A stretch of DNA of 64,000 bases, from contig JAJHZJ010000121.1 in NCBI GenBank assembly GCA_023548195.1, forward strand, positions 7,060,801 through 7,124,800, in the 5' to 3' direction. Positions within the stretch are counted from its first letter, which is position 1. Each line of letters starts with the position of its first letter. The DNA comes from Bettongia penicillata ogilbyi. Its lineage: Eukaryota; Chordata; Mammalia; Diprotodontia; Potoroidae. This document shows, piece by piece, positions 45,380-58,289 of the stretch. Below the pieces are notes generated by a model that worked only from the letters and a program-made list of their open reading frames with translations, made no database searches and was not told the origin of the DNA. Both the position numbers and the translations under genes were made by a program.

Positions 45380-47230
45380 TCAGTTAAGTTCCAGTCATTT
45401 GAGTTAATTTGGGTAGAATACCCTTGATTAGAGAGAATATCTTTCCTTTGTTTTTTGGTGTTCCATGGTGATAATATAATAGACTCACTCTCAACCATAG
45501 CCCTCTCAGTGGCAGGATTGCTCATCTCCACTGGAAAAGTGTTGCAAATTGCTTTTCCCTGAAATCAGAGTTATTTTGTATAGTAACAGACTTATTATTG
45601 CATAATGATATATTATATGTATAATTTATATCACATATAATAATAATAAAAAACCGAAGTCCATGTCCATGGTTTTTTTCCAGGTAGGCATTTTATCTCA
45701 AATTAATAGCTGGTAAGCCTGCCATAGAACTAACTCTTTCATACTCATGATTCTTTTCACCAAATGATGCCTCATTGAAGAATGGAAATGACCAGAAAAT
45801 TGTAAATTCCAATGATTTCTTCCAAACTGGAAAGGCTTCTATTATGGTCCTGGTGATAGGCCTGTAAGTCACTTAGATAAAGAACAAGATAGCTAGATTT
45901 GGAGAGGTTCATCCCCACATTAACAGCAGGACAAGAAACTTTTCCACCAAAGCAACTCTTGAAGACAGTCTCCCAAGTTGTAGAGAGGTCATGACCTGTC
46001 CAAGTAGAGGAAATACTCATACCAATGAAACTGGCTCCTTAAAGTACAAAAGTGAACTTCACTTGTTTGATTCATTTCATTCAGATTCTTACGATTAGTA
46101 GTTGTCCCTTTTAATCAAATCCCTTCATATGCATCCTCACACTATCTTTGGTTCCTTGTGGCCCATACCACATGACCAGGCTATCTCTGCCTTACAAGGT
46201 GACCATTAGCAAATCTAATAAGTGCAAAGGCAATAAAGTGCTAGCAGAAAAGAATTAGGACTGGGGCTCCAACATTTCCTTCAAGTTCCTAGGTCCATAT
46301 ATGAAAAGAAGGGGGTTTTGGAGAAAATATATAGTTATGATTTGGCCTTCTGATAGGAAATATTGAATTTAGGCTATTTTTTAAAAATACAAAATAATAA
46401 AAATGTATGATAATTAAAAAAAAAGTATGGCAACTGAAAATGATGCAAAATGTCTCTGGCATCAGTTGAAATCTAATGTGACTTCCAAAGTAATGTAATC
46501 TAAGAATATCTTCAAAAGTTACTCTTGTCCCTTAAAATGCTTCTAACTTTCAATCTAGAGCAATATAAAACCTCTCTGGGGATTTTTCTATTCCTAGACC
46601 CTAGTAGCCCACCCTAGCATGTTGGCAACAGAAATCAAAACCAGAAGCAACGGGTCAATGTTACAAAAAGGAAAAGTTTCCTGATGATGTCAGAGGAAAA
46701 CTTCTTAATAGAAGTATCCCAAAGTAGAATTGGCAGCCTGTGACTCAGGAGGTAATGTGTCTTCTCTCATGAAGCATGACTAATCTGCCTGTTAAGCCAG
46801 AGAAATATAAGGACTTGGCTCCCTAGCTCATGTCAGTCTTGATGGCAGTCATAGTTTGAATTTGTATTTTAATTGTAGCAACTCAATACAATTCAATCCA
46901 TGGTGACCAGGTCCCCAGAAACATACTCAAGTTCTAGTATTCAGTCACTACTTTATTTGCTGTTCCCATCTGTCTCAAAATATACCACTCTATTCTCTCC
47001 AGTTCTCTGGGACTGCAATCCTGCCTTTCTCTCACCAGACCTTTCAGAGACCAAAACCTTTGTATTTAACAAATCTGGGGACTTCGTCCTACCTTTCAAA
47101 TCTTATTTCACACTTTTCTCCATTCTGTACTCTATGCTACAATCAAGCCAAGACAAGTCTCTGTCTCCAAATACTTCCAGCATTTTCCACACTATTAACT
47201 GTGGCTGGACTCTTCACCTGTGCAGAGAAA
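45380..47230. other. Intergenic DNA, no gene seen
   Basis: It holds an AT-rich stretch with small inverted repeats at 45598-45650 and nothing else recognised. The open frame at 46900-47289 (129 codons) has no domain or codon pattern to support it. Confidence 0.4.
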
Positions 47231-47234
47231 AAGG

Positions 47235-47400
47235 AGGTAGATTTGGAGTCACTATACCTGGGTTTGCATCCAGCTCTGCCATTGTATGATCTTGGACAAA
47301 TTCCTTCACCTTTCTTAAATTTCTTCATCTATAAAATGTGGGGGTTGAATTAGATGGCCTCTAAGGGCTTTTCCAGTTCTAAACCTATGATCCTATGATC
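47235..47400 (+). repeat. CORE-type SINE, 3' part
   Basis: Typical phrase ttgaattagatggcctctaa at 47346, followed by ctatgatcctatgatcc. Confidence 0.65.
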
Positions 47401-47771
47401 CCTCCTCCTCCTGGTAGAAGATCTTTTGGTAGGAAGCAAGGAAAGAGAAGACAGAATTTATCAATACTGAGGACTGGGATTAATGCTAGGGGCACTGAGG
47501 CCCATGGTATAGCTCCAGAAAGGGTCCACTGAATACCTGAGGCATTGGTTAAAAGTAACCTCATTCATTTTTGCAAAGGAGAAAGAGAAAGCAATACTTG
47601 TTGGCATGAAGTATCAAGAGTTTTGATGGACAGAATCTCTCTAGTGGCTCCCTTTCAGAAACATAAGAAATAGTCCATAATCTTCTCAGTTTGGATTCTC
47701 AACCTCCTACAATTTCCGTGGTGAATGACTTCCTGATTCTTTATGATTTGCTTATCACAGATCACTGAAAT

Positions 47772-48012
47772 GCTGGGGGCAGCTAAGTGGGGCAATGGAT
47801 AAAATACTGGACATTGAATCAGGAAAATCTATACACTTAAAAGCTGCATGACCTTGGGCAAGCTATTTAACCACTCTGCTTGCCTCAAATTCAACTATAA
47901 AATGGGGATAAAAATGGCATTTATCTCCCAAGGTTGTTGCAAAGATCAAATGAGCTAATTTCTCTAAAGCATTTAACACAGTGTCTGGCACATAATAGGT
48001 GCTACATGAAGG
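47772..48012 (+). repeat. tRNA-derived CORE/MIR SINE, near full length
   Basis: Head gggggcagctaagtggggca, A/B-box-like region, then aaggttgttgcaaagatcaa and a ctggcacataataggtgcta end. Confidence 0.8.
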
Positions 48013-48184
48013 TAAAAATAATGGTAACCATAATAATAACAGGTTATATTCTCTGAGAAATATCACCAAGTAGCTTCTATGAAGACTACCTGAGTCACTC
48101 TCCAGGGGTGCATTGGCACAGGTGTTTCATTTGTAATTCATTTCATAGTAAACATGTAAAGCATGCGGAAATGTGGACAAAGAA

Positions 48185-48600
48185 CAAGTTGTTTGCCCTT
48201 TGTTTTTGAAAAAGACCAATGACATTACAGGGTGATTTTTTGACTCTTCCTTGAATTAGATTTGTTACACAAAGTCATAAGTGTCGCTCCCTTCTACAAT
48301 CACTGAAGTCCAGGGACAAGATACAAGTCAGGACAACTGGCATACAACGGATGTCTGATAAAGCTCTAATGGCTCCACAGTATCTGCTTCGTGGCTATTG
48401 GAACAACTAGTTTTCATCCACCAATTCTACCAGGGAAGTCTTTACAGGCTTGGGATAGAACCCCCCAATCCCCAACTCATTGGGTTTGTGACCCATCAGT
48501 TACCCCTCAACCTGGTTTCATCCATCTGTTTGCTAGGGTGTGTTGTGGCCACTGCATGTGCTACAGTTTCTTGGAATGACAGGTGAGAGTTGAAAGCCAG
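48185..48600 (-). repeat. Probable RTE-related repeat
   Basis: The left end (48185-48330) is the minus-strand RTE-type SINE tail (ccctttgtttttgaaaaaga). The rest, to about 48600, resembles dispersed marsupial RTE/SINE DNA, but I cannot fix its family. Two overlapping open frames of 62 codons are chance. Confidence 0.45.
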
Positions 48601-48759
48601 CTGGGCACAAAAGTTGGGTGAGCAGCCCTGAAAAAGCCTCAGCAAGTCCTCATACCAGTGGTACTAGTATTCCTTGAACACTCATACACCTTACGAAAAC
48701 CAAGTAAGTCACAACCAACTGTTGGTGTTCCCCAAAGCTCTGGTCTAGGTTCTCTTCTC

Positions 48760-49500
48760 TCCCCTAAAGAGCTTATCAGCTTCCAAACACCAATTATTAC
48801 TATTACATAGATAATATATTTTAGGTCTAAACCTATGAATTCATCAGTATAGGTAATTCAGTCCCAAATTCCAAGGCCGTATTAACAACTCCACCTAGAT
48901 TTCTTCACTTGGAGACCTTGTCATCACCGCAAATTCAATATGCTCAAAGCTCAAATCAGTGTGTCTTCCCCTAAACTCATTCATTCCTCCCAACATACTT
49001 ACTTCTGTTCATGGAACCACCATCTTCCTAAAGTGAACTCAGACTGAAAACCTCGGTCATATTTTCTTCTCTTCTCTCCTTTATCACATGAATCCAACAA
49101 CTTGACAAATTCCTCTTTCACAATTATCTTTTTCATCCATGTCCTCCTCTTCATTCCAACAAGCTAGTATGTGCCCTTATTATCTTTCCTTTGAACTTGC
49201 ATGGTATGATGGAAAGAACATCAAGTTTGGAATTAGAATCCCTGGGTTGGAATCCCAGATATGCTGTTTACTGTCTCTGACTTCAGGCCTCAGTTTCTTT
49301 ATCCGTAATGAGCAAATGGAACTAGATGATCTCTAAGATCTCTTCTAGTTCAAAATCTATGATCATATGACCCTCCTAACTGGTCCCCCACCTTCTCTTT
49401 CCAATCCACCCTCCACACCACCACCAGAATACTTTTAATCAATATTTCTAATCTTGTCACTCCCCTACTCAAAACCCTTGGCTGGCACTCTGTTTCCAGT
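48760..49500 (+). repeat. L2 LINE fragment split by a CORE SINE
   Basis: L2 ORF2-like words occur before (aaattcaatatgctcaaagc at 48931) and after (aatcttgtcactcccctact at 49450) a CORE SINE at about 49190-49375 that ends ctatgatcatatgacc. Confidence 0.6.
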
Positions 49501-49504
49501 TGAA

Positions 49505-49850
49505 AACCCAATCAATCCACAAGCATTTATGAAGTTTTTATTATGTGTCGAGCCCTGTGCTAACTTCTGAGGACAAAGCAGAAACAACAGCAGTTTTTGT
49601 CCTCATGGAGCTTACGTTCAGATGAAGAAGACGACATGTATATAGATACATAGATGATGTAGATAGAATACAAGGCAGGTAACCTTAGAAGGGAAGGCTG
49701 TAGCAGCAGGGGTAGAGGGAGACAGGAGAAGTCTCATGGAGTCAGGGATTCCAAGAGACAGAGATGCGGAGGAAGAGCATTCCAGACTTGGAGGGCAGCC
49801 ACTGCCAAGAATGTAAGAATGGTTAACATGCCCATGTAACTTGACCATGG
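49505..49850 (+). repeat. Old interspersed repeat (aagcatttat/ggcactgtgct type)
   Basis: Phrases ccacaagcatttatgaagtt, gagccctgtgctaacttctg and agcattccagacttggaggg are those of a common old marsupial/mammalian repeat (L2/L3 type). The family is not fixed. Confidence 0.45.
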
Positions 49851-49869
49851 CATATGTAAAAATAATAAT

Positions 49870-50825
49870 TAATAACTATAGGCAACTAGCATTTATGTAG
49901 TGCTTTAAGGTTTACAAATATTTACTCATTTGATCCTTACAAAAGTCTTGGTAATGACATGCTTGGGTGCTTGGACCCCAATTCTAAATGCATATTTCTC
50001 TCTAACTTCAAAATACTATCCCAGGCAGTTTCTCCCCAGCCCAAGGACAGCCTGCCCTAGATCTCTCTCCCTGATACACTGGCCAGCTACACTTATAGAA
50101 TTTAGTAGTCTGAATCAGCTGTGTACTGGTTGAACTGGCTGTGTACTGGGTCATAACAACATTTACTACTCACTGACCAATCATATGTATCCTAGACTTG
50201 GATGCATGTACACTCCCTTATGTTTATCTTGTCTAACAAGACATTGATGAGAGCAATCGAGTGTTCCTAGTCAGTTCTGATAGTTGACATTAGTGATGTT
50301 TCAGACCTAAAATCACACCTCCATGTAGCCCTACTTTGGGCTATTTCTCAATGAACTCTGGGTAAAATACCTGCACAGTAAATACTAAAAGTACATGTTC
50401 CTTTAAGAACTAACCACTCCCTAATCCCACCCTGAATCACCTATGTAGCATGTTTGGCACATGTCTTACTGTAGAATATCCTATATAAAATTTAACTCCC
50501 CTCTAAGGTTGCAGGTTCCCTAAGAACTCTTGCCCATTGAAAAGCATAAGAAATCTTTACCACCTTGACCTCAAGAATGCTTGAGTCTGCAAATTCTTCT
50601 CTAGACAGCCCATGCTGGGAGCTCCAGTCTTGGGGTTCCTCTATTGTTCTAGCCCTCATCACTGGGAGGTAGGTTATCTTATTATGTCTCCCTTTTACAG
50701 ATAAGGAAACTAAAGCTTTTGGAGGCTAAGTCACTTGCCCAGGGTCAGATGGCTAGTGAGTGTCTGGCTATATATGAACTCAGGCCCTCGTGGCTCAAGG
50801 TCTATGAGCCACCGTGTCAGCTAGC
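49870..50825 (-). repeat. MIR-type SINE split by an insertion
   Basis: 49870-49954 and 50662-50825 are the two halves of one MIR (ggtttacaaatatttactca / cccttttacagataaggaaa). The insertion between them is described separately. Confidence 0.75.
49955..50661 (+). mobile_element. Probable solo LTR of an endogenous retrovirus
   Basis: A 707-bp block interrupts the MIR, starts TG and ends CA, and has a TATA-like cctatataaaa near 50491. There are no coding remnants. A short target-site duplication is not clear (cttgg / ctggg at best), so the exact ends may be off by a few bases. Confidence 0.5.
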
Positions 50826-51039
50826 GAATATGTAAAACTGGAAAGATAGGAAATGGGCCAGTTATGACAAGCTTGAAATCCTTAAGAGAGGAAAGATTTA
50901 AACTAAGCTGAAGCTGCTCTCAGTTTCACATTACTTCTTGGAGCCACAGGAGTTAATTGCATGAGGGTGATAGGGTACATCTGCTTTAGGAAAATAACTT
51001 TGCTATGTGCATGATGAGTCGAGCAGGAAGCATTTAGCC

Positions 51040-52113
51040 TAGCATTTAAGGTCCTCCTCAACTTACTGCTCCCACCTTATTTCACACAATTCCTTTTCAA
51101 GCACTCGGTCTTCTAGTCAAATTTCTGCCTTCTCCCATACTCCAACCTCCTCTCCTGCAACAGATTTTCATGTCTATCTGTTCAATTCCTTTCCTTGATT
51201 CAAGGCTCAGATCAACTGCCACCTTTTTCCCTAGCTGTATCTCCTCCTCCTCCAATTCATCATGCCACTCTCTTTGTACCTCACCCATGCATAATCATGT
51301 TCTGACTCATATTATTGTTATAGTAAGGCATTGTGATGTCACCACCACCACTTTTGCCCCAATTCAATAAACTCCTATGGTTCTCTATTACCTCCCACAT
51401 ATAAATCCTCTGCAGGCATTTAAAATCCTTCATAACCTAGCCCCCTCCTACCTTTCCAGTTTTCTTTTTCTTTTAAATTTCAGTGATTCCTGCTTTTTCA
51501 TTTTTAAGATTTTAAATTTATTTTTAATTTATGGAATAAAATAAGCATTTCCATAACACAATATAATAAAAAAATGATTGTGCATGAAACTGCATATCTA
51601 TTATGCACACTTTGCTATTCCTTTTCAATATATAATAAAATTATCATGCAAATTTCTTTTTTTCTGTCTTTTTTCTTCTCTCCTCCCCCCCAGAGATGGC
51701 TACCATTAGGCACAAATATGTATATGTGTACGTGCGCGCACGCACACATATGTATGTAAAATCATTCCATGAGCTTTACTATCCTCCACGTACAGTGGGA
51801 GCAATCCAGGGATGCTGGTTTTCTTGACTTTTCTCACACAAGTCATTGCATCTCCTGACTCTGGGCATTTTCACTAGCTGTCCCTCATATCCGGAATTCT
51901 CTCTCTCCTCATCAACATCTCTTGGTTCTCATCTCTTCCAAGAAGCCTCTCCCAATCACCCTTACTGCTAGTGCCTTCCCTCTCTAAATATTACCCATTC
52001 ATCTCATCTATATCTTATTTGTACATAGTTACATTGGCTTGTGAGTTCCTTAAGGGGAGAGACTACTTTCTGCCTTTGTGTATACCTCCAGTTCAGTGCT
52101 TCGCATATGGTAG
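51040..52113 (+). repeat. L2 LINE tract
   Basis: L2 ORF2-end words (ctgccacctttttccctagc at 51221; aagaagcctctcccaatcac) and the L2 3'UTR phrase gtgagttccttaaggggaga at 52041. T-rich and (CA/TG) parts lie in between. Confidence 0.6.
51716..51758. repeat. 43-nt alternating purine-pyrimidine, near-palindromic run
   Basis: Every base from 51716 to 51758 alternates purine and pyrimidine. The centre is gtgcgcgcacg, with TG/CA and TA arms. This is a strong Z-DNA-type sequence and can also extrude as a cruciform. Confidence 0.9.
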
Positions 52114-52627
52114 TGTTAAGAGATCCCCTGAATTTGTTTTTTGGGGTTGCAATATTTTCCAGAAACACTGGATCTGTTTGCAGGAGACCCTGAACATCTC
52201 ATGGACAAATCATGTGTCCCCCACCCGAAACCAGCATAATTTATTTTTTGCATCCCAAGCTGGATTCCTTGTGTGTCCTTGGGAGTCAAGAAAGGCACCA
52301 GCCAGTCTGTGGTAGACTAGGAAACTGCTCGTGCAGCTGGGACCTTGTAGATAAGCAGATCTTCATATCTTCATAGTCTAGCAGCTCCCAAGGGGAAAGA
52401 ATGCTGCTTTTGTTATCTTCATTATTCATCATTTCTTCTCCCCTGCCACTTCCATTTAGGCAGAGATTTCTGTTTCTCTTCCTCCCTTTGCTGCAATTTC
52501 ATAAATATGGAAGCTAATGTTTGGATTGCGAATTCTTTGCCCTGACTTAGGGTTCCATAGGCATGTTCATTTCTTTTATAATAAATCTATTTATTATATG
52601 AACTTGCGATATTGTTTTTGGTTAACA
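52114..52627 (+). mobile_element. Probable solo LTR (514 bp) inside L2
   Basis: It starts TGTTAAG and ends GGTTAACA, giving a TGTTAA...TTAACA terminal inverted repeat. AATAAA lies near 52581, about 45 bases before the end. L2 3' sequence resumes to the right (taggcacttaattaatgttg). It has no gag, pol or env remnants. The open frame at 51971-52315 partly overlaps it and is chance. Confidence 0.6.
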
Positions 52628-52689
52628 GTAAATATAATAGTAGGCACTTAATTAATGTTGCCTTAAAGGCACTTGTGTATTTCTCCCAG

Positions 52690-52775
52690 ATTATCAGCAT
52701 CAAAAGGGTAGGGGCTATGTTGTTTTTCTGCCTTGTACAAAATAGGTGCCTAATAAATATTTGCTGAGTTTAATT
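52690..52775 (+). repeat. L2-like 3' end
   Basis: Phrase aataggtgcctaataaatat at 52741. Confidence 0.5.
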
Positions 52776-52779
52776 GCAT

Positions 52780-55020
52780 TTAATGGCATTAAAGTTCTTT
52801 AGTCTCATGTCAAATACAGGTCCACACTCTGATGGCTCTCAAAATGTAAACCTTCTAAAGGGTCTTCTAGACTGTCTTCAGGTTGATTTCTTTAAGTTTA
52901 CAATTTTATATACTTTCGTTTTGGCATGAATGAATCATTTTAAGTTATATTTGATCATAAAAGCCTACATCACCTCCTGGTTCTTTTCTTTTGTGTGTGA
53001 AGTAGGAGTAGGTTAGCATTGGGTTTTGCATTCCTGCTAAAAGGTTTACAAGATGAAAAAGATTTAGAATTATAGAAGATTGGAAAATACTAAAAAGTTG
53101 GGGGAAAGAACTGAATTCTCTAAATATAGGTCAAGGCTAAAATGGTCTTTTTATAATATGTTTTTTAAAATAAAATAATAATCTTATGTTAGATTATTTA
53201 TAGAGTGCTAAGTAGCCCTTACTTGAAAACTGCCCCACACTGAGGAATCTGATGAAAAATTTGGCCAACATAAACATGTTTAAAGGTCAAGTAGTCACTT
53301 AGCACTTTGGATTCAACACAAGACCATGCAAAGACTGAATGTTAAGCTGTCTTACTTTCTATTTGTCCTTTTCTAATTCCTTCTTATTTGCCTATAAACT
53401 CCACCAGCATGGATTATGACTTATTTGTTGAAAGGCTGCCCAGAAGGCCAGGTGCATCAAATAAATTAAAACCCCAAATGAGATACCAGATCTTGCTCCT
53501 CTCCATTCCAACTAATGGCATCATTTGAAGCTTCTTTGCCCCGACTTCCTCCCCTCCCCCCCAAAAATGTACTGAGTCTGAGCTCTGGCCTAAATTAGGT
53601 CCTGGTATTTAAACTTCTGTAGTCATAAGTTTGAAGTCCTTTGATGACATCACATAAACATGCAGAGTTCTTGGAAATTCATATACCTCTCTGCTTCAAA
53701 GTTTTTTTTTTTTCCATTTGGCATAGGATCATAAAACCTCAGGGGATTATCCAGTCCAAGCCTTACCTGAATGATCAATTTCCTCTATTATAACAAGGGG
53801 CAGGGGGAAATCTAAGCAACTGGGATTGAATCTGAAGCAAGGAATGAAAACACAGAGAATGCTATCTCACAACAAGAATGCCAAATTCCAGCAATTTTTG
53901 CTTTTGAACCTCAATGCCAGTGCAAGTCAAATTCCAGGCCAGAGAAAAGGGATGACGGAAAGTAAACGAAAGAGCAGGCAAGATTTTGTGTCTCTTTGGT
54001 TTGAAATGGATTAGAAGTATTGGCGGTACACATTTCAAAAGGTAGTCCAGGACTGTGAGTCAACCTGGTTGCCAAATTGTTTGTGTATACTCTGGCTTGT
54101 GGAACATACTCATGGCATGTGAAGGGTAACACAGATAAAGCACAATTGTGTAGTGTGGAAAACATCAGAAAAGTTTGGAAGAGAATCTGTTCATGAGGGA
54201 AGAAGCATTAGAACAATGTAGCTTCTTTTCTTAATCTCACTGATAGAAAAGGAATTGCTAATCACCATGGAAAGACTCTTAAAATTCTTTCCTTACTGAC
54301 TGAACCCACTAAAATACTAAAGGATGAGGAGGATAGCCATATATGGCCCATATCTTAATATATAAAATGTTTAGTCTATGTGTCCGCTCAATCTCTGTAT
54401 TACTTTCTGCATGTCCATTTTTCTCTCTGAATGTCTCTCCTTAGTCTGGTTGTGGAGATGACAACTTTTACGGCATTGGGAGTCAAATCTTGGGCCTATC
54501 AAACACAAAAACATGGGTAAATGATTTCCTACACGATTTAGGACCTCTACATGCTAGGTATAAATAGGCTTTGGCATAATGTCAGTGACTTCCATGTAAG
54601 AAAAAGCATTAAGGATGTCATCCAGGACATCTGTGATTGGAAAAGAAGGTGGGATGAGCCTATGGAACTGAGAAGGATAATAGATGAACAGCTCAACTTC
54701 TCACTAATAACCACAGATTATTAAAAAACCTGGAAGGCATCAGCTGATTAGATCCTCTCTGAAGGATTTACAGGTGGACCTAGACAAGAATTGCCCCAGA
54801 TGAGAAGGCTCATGCTGATGATCTGTGCTATTGGAGAGAAGACCTGTTTTTATAAAGCATGCAAATTCACTGAAGCGTCAAAGCAGTCATTTAGGAGGAA
54901 AAAGAAAGGAAGGAAAGGGAAGGCAACACAAGGCAAGGGAAGGGAAAGCTTATTTCCATTATTAAGGAAGGAAATCTATATGTTCCCTGCCCTCTATATT
55001 CTTGAACCTGCTCATGAGAT
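52780..55020. other. Intergenic DNA, no gene seen
   Basis: It holds a worn SINE-like phrase at 53730-53790 (ggatcataaaacctcagggg). The rest is unrecognised, low in CpG, with only short chance open frames. Confidence 0.4.
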
Positions 55021-55525
55021 AGCAAAGATATTTTCAATTTAGTTCAATAAATATTAAGCACTTAGATGAGCTAGGCAGTGTGCTTTAGATACAAAAAAAA
55101 TCAAAAGAAAGTCCCTTCCCTCAAAAAGCTTACAGTTGAATGAACAAACTTTAATGAAAACCAAAAGGAATCAGAATACTCTTTTTTGTCCCATCAAAAT
55201 TGCCCCCAATGAGTTATAAAAGGAGCCCACAACATAACTTTCTACATGACACTTTAATTTAGAGGCTTATATTTCATTAACCAAACTTTGTTTTACTTAG
55301 AGAACTGTCATCTGCTACACTTTACTAACCACTCTTCCAAAGATCATAGAAACTTAATCCTGAACCTTATAAAACCTCTTCCTTGAGTCAGTATAGGGTA
55401 ATACTCTCTTAAGTAAAAGATAGCTTATGTGTTTTACTGCTAAGTAAAAGATCATTTGATTAAATTACTGCCTTGAATCCCTGCCCAGTCCAAAGACGCC
55501 TAGAACATCATCCTTGGAAAGATTA

Positions 55526-55526
<1 letters not shown>

Positions 55527-55568
<42 letters not shown>
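55527..55568. repeat. (AC)n microsatellite
   Basis: AC run with one G interruption at its right end, just left of a MIR. Confidence 0.97.
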
Positions 55569-55574
55569 TTTTAT

Positions 55575-55805
55575 CATCATTAACAGTAGCATAGTACTTT
55601 AAGGTTTACAAAATGTTTTACAAACACCCTGCACTTTATGTTGTGCAAGTGTTTTCATCTCCATTTCACACATGAAGAAACTGAGTCTCAAATAGGTGAA
55701 ATTAATTCTTAGTGAGGTAGAGGTCAAACAGGTAATGTCTGAGTCAAGACTCCAACCAAGGTGTTCTGACTTCATTCCTGTACTCATTCCCCTACACCAC
55801 ACTAC
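55575..55805 (-). repeat. MIR-type SINE
   Basis: Phrases tactttaaggtttacaaaat and catgaagaaactgagtctca; it ends near the worn tRNA head. Confidence 0.7.
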
Positions 55806-56800
55806 CAAAGTGACATCTCAAAGAGAATGCAGTGATGTCTTCCATGCGGACAAGGAGAAAACTACAGAATACCTTCACATATAGACAAAAAAAAGGAAAC
55901 CCTCCATTACATGTAGCTAGAAAAGTATTTGAGTGTTCTGTTGTCTCTCTTACCAAAAGCATATTAGAGAATCATAAAACTTTCCAGCTGGATGGGACCT
56001 AAGGAACATTTGTCAAAGGTAGGATATCATAGAGAGTTCATACAAATGTCAAATTACTTTTAACTTCAGAGAACATGAATGCAGGAAAATGCACGCTTCA
56101 TGAAATGTCTGTGTCAGTGTCCAGGAATGTGTTTATTCTAGTCTGAAAGGCCTGCCAAGTTATCCCAACCATTCAAAACTGTTGCCTTATGAAATTCCAG
56201 ATAGAAAACTGGTTGTGGGCCATAAACAGACTTTCTTTCTTGACTTGCTTTGCCAAAGCAAAAGCTATAGGATCATAAATCATATACACATCACACTGCA
56301 TGATGTCTATTTTATTTAAAAATGTATGTCTAAGTAATATAGACAATCATTATTTACAAATATTAATTAGTCCACTCAGATAATGTATTTTTTAGGTTAA
56401 ACAACTTGTGCTGTTACTATGGTAGTTTAAAAAAATGTAAAAAGAATGGTATATTTTTCATTAATTCAATAGTATAGAGTACAAGCCTAAAACAAAACAA
56501 ACACCTTTTCCATTTTTCCTTAAGCTTTCTCTCCCAGATTTGTTATTTAAAATTTGAGTGGATCAGGTATACTCATGATGTAACTGTTGTTTTCACCAAA
56601 TTTTATTTGATTCAGTTCAACAATTATCTGCTACGTGCTAGGCACCATGGGAAACAAGACAGAAGCATTATAGTGCCTACCTTCAGGGAGCTTACATTTT
56701 ACTGGGGAGAAGAGAGAAGAAACTATATTTCCTTCAAAAGTCATCATAGATTATCAGATAAAATATCTTAGAGATGTTTCCCTTTACATTATCTTAAATC
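55806..56800. other. Intergenic DNA, old repeat pieces
   Basis: A SINE-like phrase lies at 55970-56010 and an old L2/L3-type repeat at 56605-56710 (ctgctacgtgctaggcacca). No gene is seen. Confidence 0.4.
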
Positions 56801-56804
56801 ATGC

Positions 56805-57130
56805 AGACTGAACTGAATCTTGTGCCTAGAATGCTCTCCCTTCTCATCTCCTCTTCCTAGATTCCATAATTTCCTTCAAACTCCAGATAAACTGTACCTT
56901 ATTCAGGAAACCTTTCCCAATCCCTCTGGATTTTCGTGTCTTTCCTCTGTTGATCATTTCCTTTTTTCCTGTGTATAGCTTGTCTGTACATAGCTTTTTG
57001 TATATTTTTCTTCTCATTAGATTGTGAAGCCCTTGAGGGTAAGGATTGTCTTTTGCCTTTCTTTGCATAACCAGAGCTTAGCATAATGCTTGGCACACAG
57101 TAGGCTCTTAATGAGTATTTGTCGAACAAC
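56805..57130 (+). repeat. L2 LINE 3' end
   Basis: Classic L2 order: ggaaacctttcccaatccct (56908), gaagcccttgagggtaagga (57027), ttggcacacagtaggctctt (57091). Confidence 0.75.
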
Positions 57131-57665
57131 TGGCTTATGGGACAAAGAACAAATCATAGAAACAATCAATAATTTTACTAAGATTGTCCCCATCCCCATC
57201 TTGATTTCATCTAACAATCAGACAATGATGGATGAAATTTGAAACATCTGTAAGAGCAAATATCTCACAAGTAGAGTCTGTCATTGCTCAGAGATTTACG
57301 CTTCAGGAGCAAAATCAGCAACTCAGAGAGCTCTTACTACAGTAAATGTGGAGTTCAAAATGATGACTTCTATCAATAACTCACTGGCCTAAGATCCATA
57401 GGGGCAGGGATTATTCATTTGAATTTTGTGTCTCTTCTAACATATACCTAGGTACTGAAAAAAAGGGTTAATTTATTTTATTGCATTAAACTATATTTGG
57501 CATTTGAAATGGCTCCAGTAAAAAGCCCATGGAACTATATCTTTACATGTAACAGATTAAAGGAAGAGTTTCTTATACCAATTTTGTTCATAACAAGGTG
57601 ACTAGGAAGAACAGAGAAAATGCATGCTGAAAAATATCTGCCCATCAACTCAATAGCAAACGTTA
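57131..57665. other. Intergenic DNA, no gene seen
   Basis: No recognisable family; no open frame of note. Confidence 0.4.
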
Positions 57666-57674
57666 TATCCAATA

Positions 57675-57935
57675 ATATAAAGTAGCGAGCATTTATACAA
57701 TGTTTTATGGTTTGTAAAGTGTTTTACAATATTACTTCATTTGATCTTTACAACAACCCTGTGAAGTAAATGCTATTATTATCCTTATTTTACAGATAAA
57801 GAAACTGAGGCAGACAGAGGTTAAGCAATATGTCCAGGATCTCTCAGTTGGAGTCTGAGGTCAGATTTGATCACAAACCTTTCTGATTTCAAGTCCAAAG
57901 CTCTATCCACTGCAACACCCAGCTACCTAAGGGCA
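57675..57935 (-). repeat. MIR-type SINE, near full length
   Basis: gtagcgagcatttatacaat to ctatccactgcaacacccag, with ttacagataaagaaactgag in the middle. Confidence 0.85.
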
Positions 57936-58289
57936 CTCATGTCAACTCTTTCTCAGCTTGGGGAAGAAGACACTGATGCTCTGTTTGTCAGTTGGGGTTC
58001 GGGGCTATTGCCCCTGGACAATGCTGTTTATTGGTTTCTGTGAATGGGCATGATGAATAAACAAGGGGGAAGGCAAAGAGGAAAAATGAGAACACAGGTG
58101 TGTAGCCCCTGAGACATGAAATCTCTGTTCTTGACCCAAAGAAAGGAGGGGAGATCAGATGAAAGGCCATGGCAAAATAGAAAGTCTTTACCTGAGCTTG
58201 CCCCCTAGCGGGTGGACATAAGAATTGTCTGAAAGTATTCTGCCACCCCTTTACTAATTGAAAGGGAGATACGATTTATTTACTTCTTC

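Noticed and set aside
46900..47289. Open frame of 129 codons
   Set aside because: No start context, domain, conserved motif or neighbouring exon signals; it overlaps another frame of similar length and runs into a SINE.
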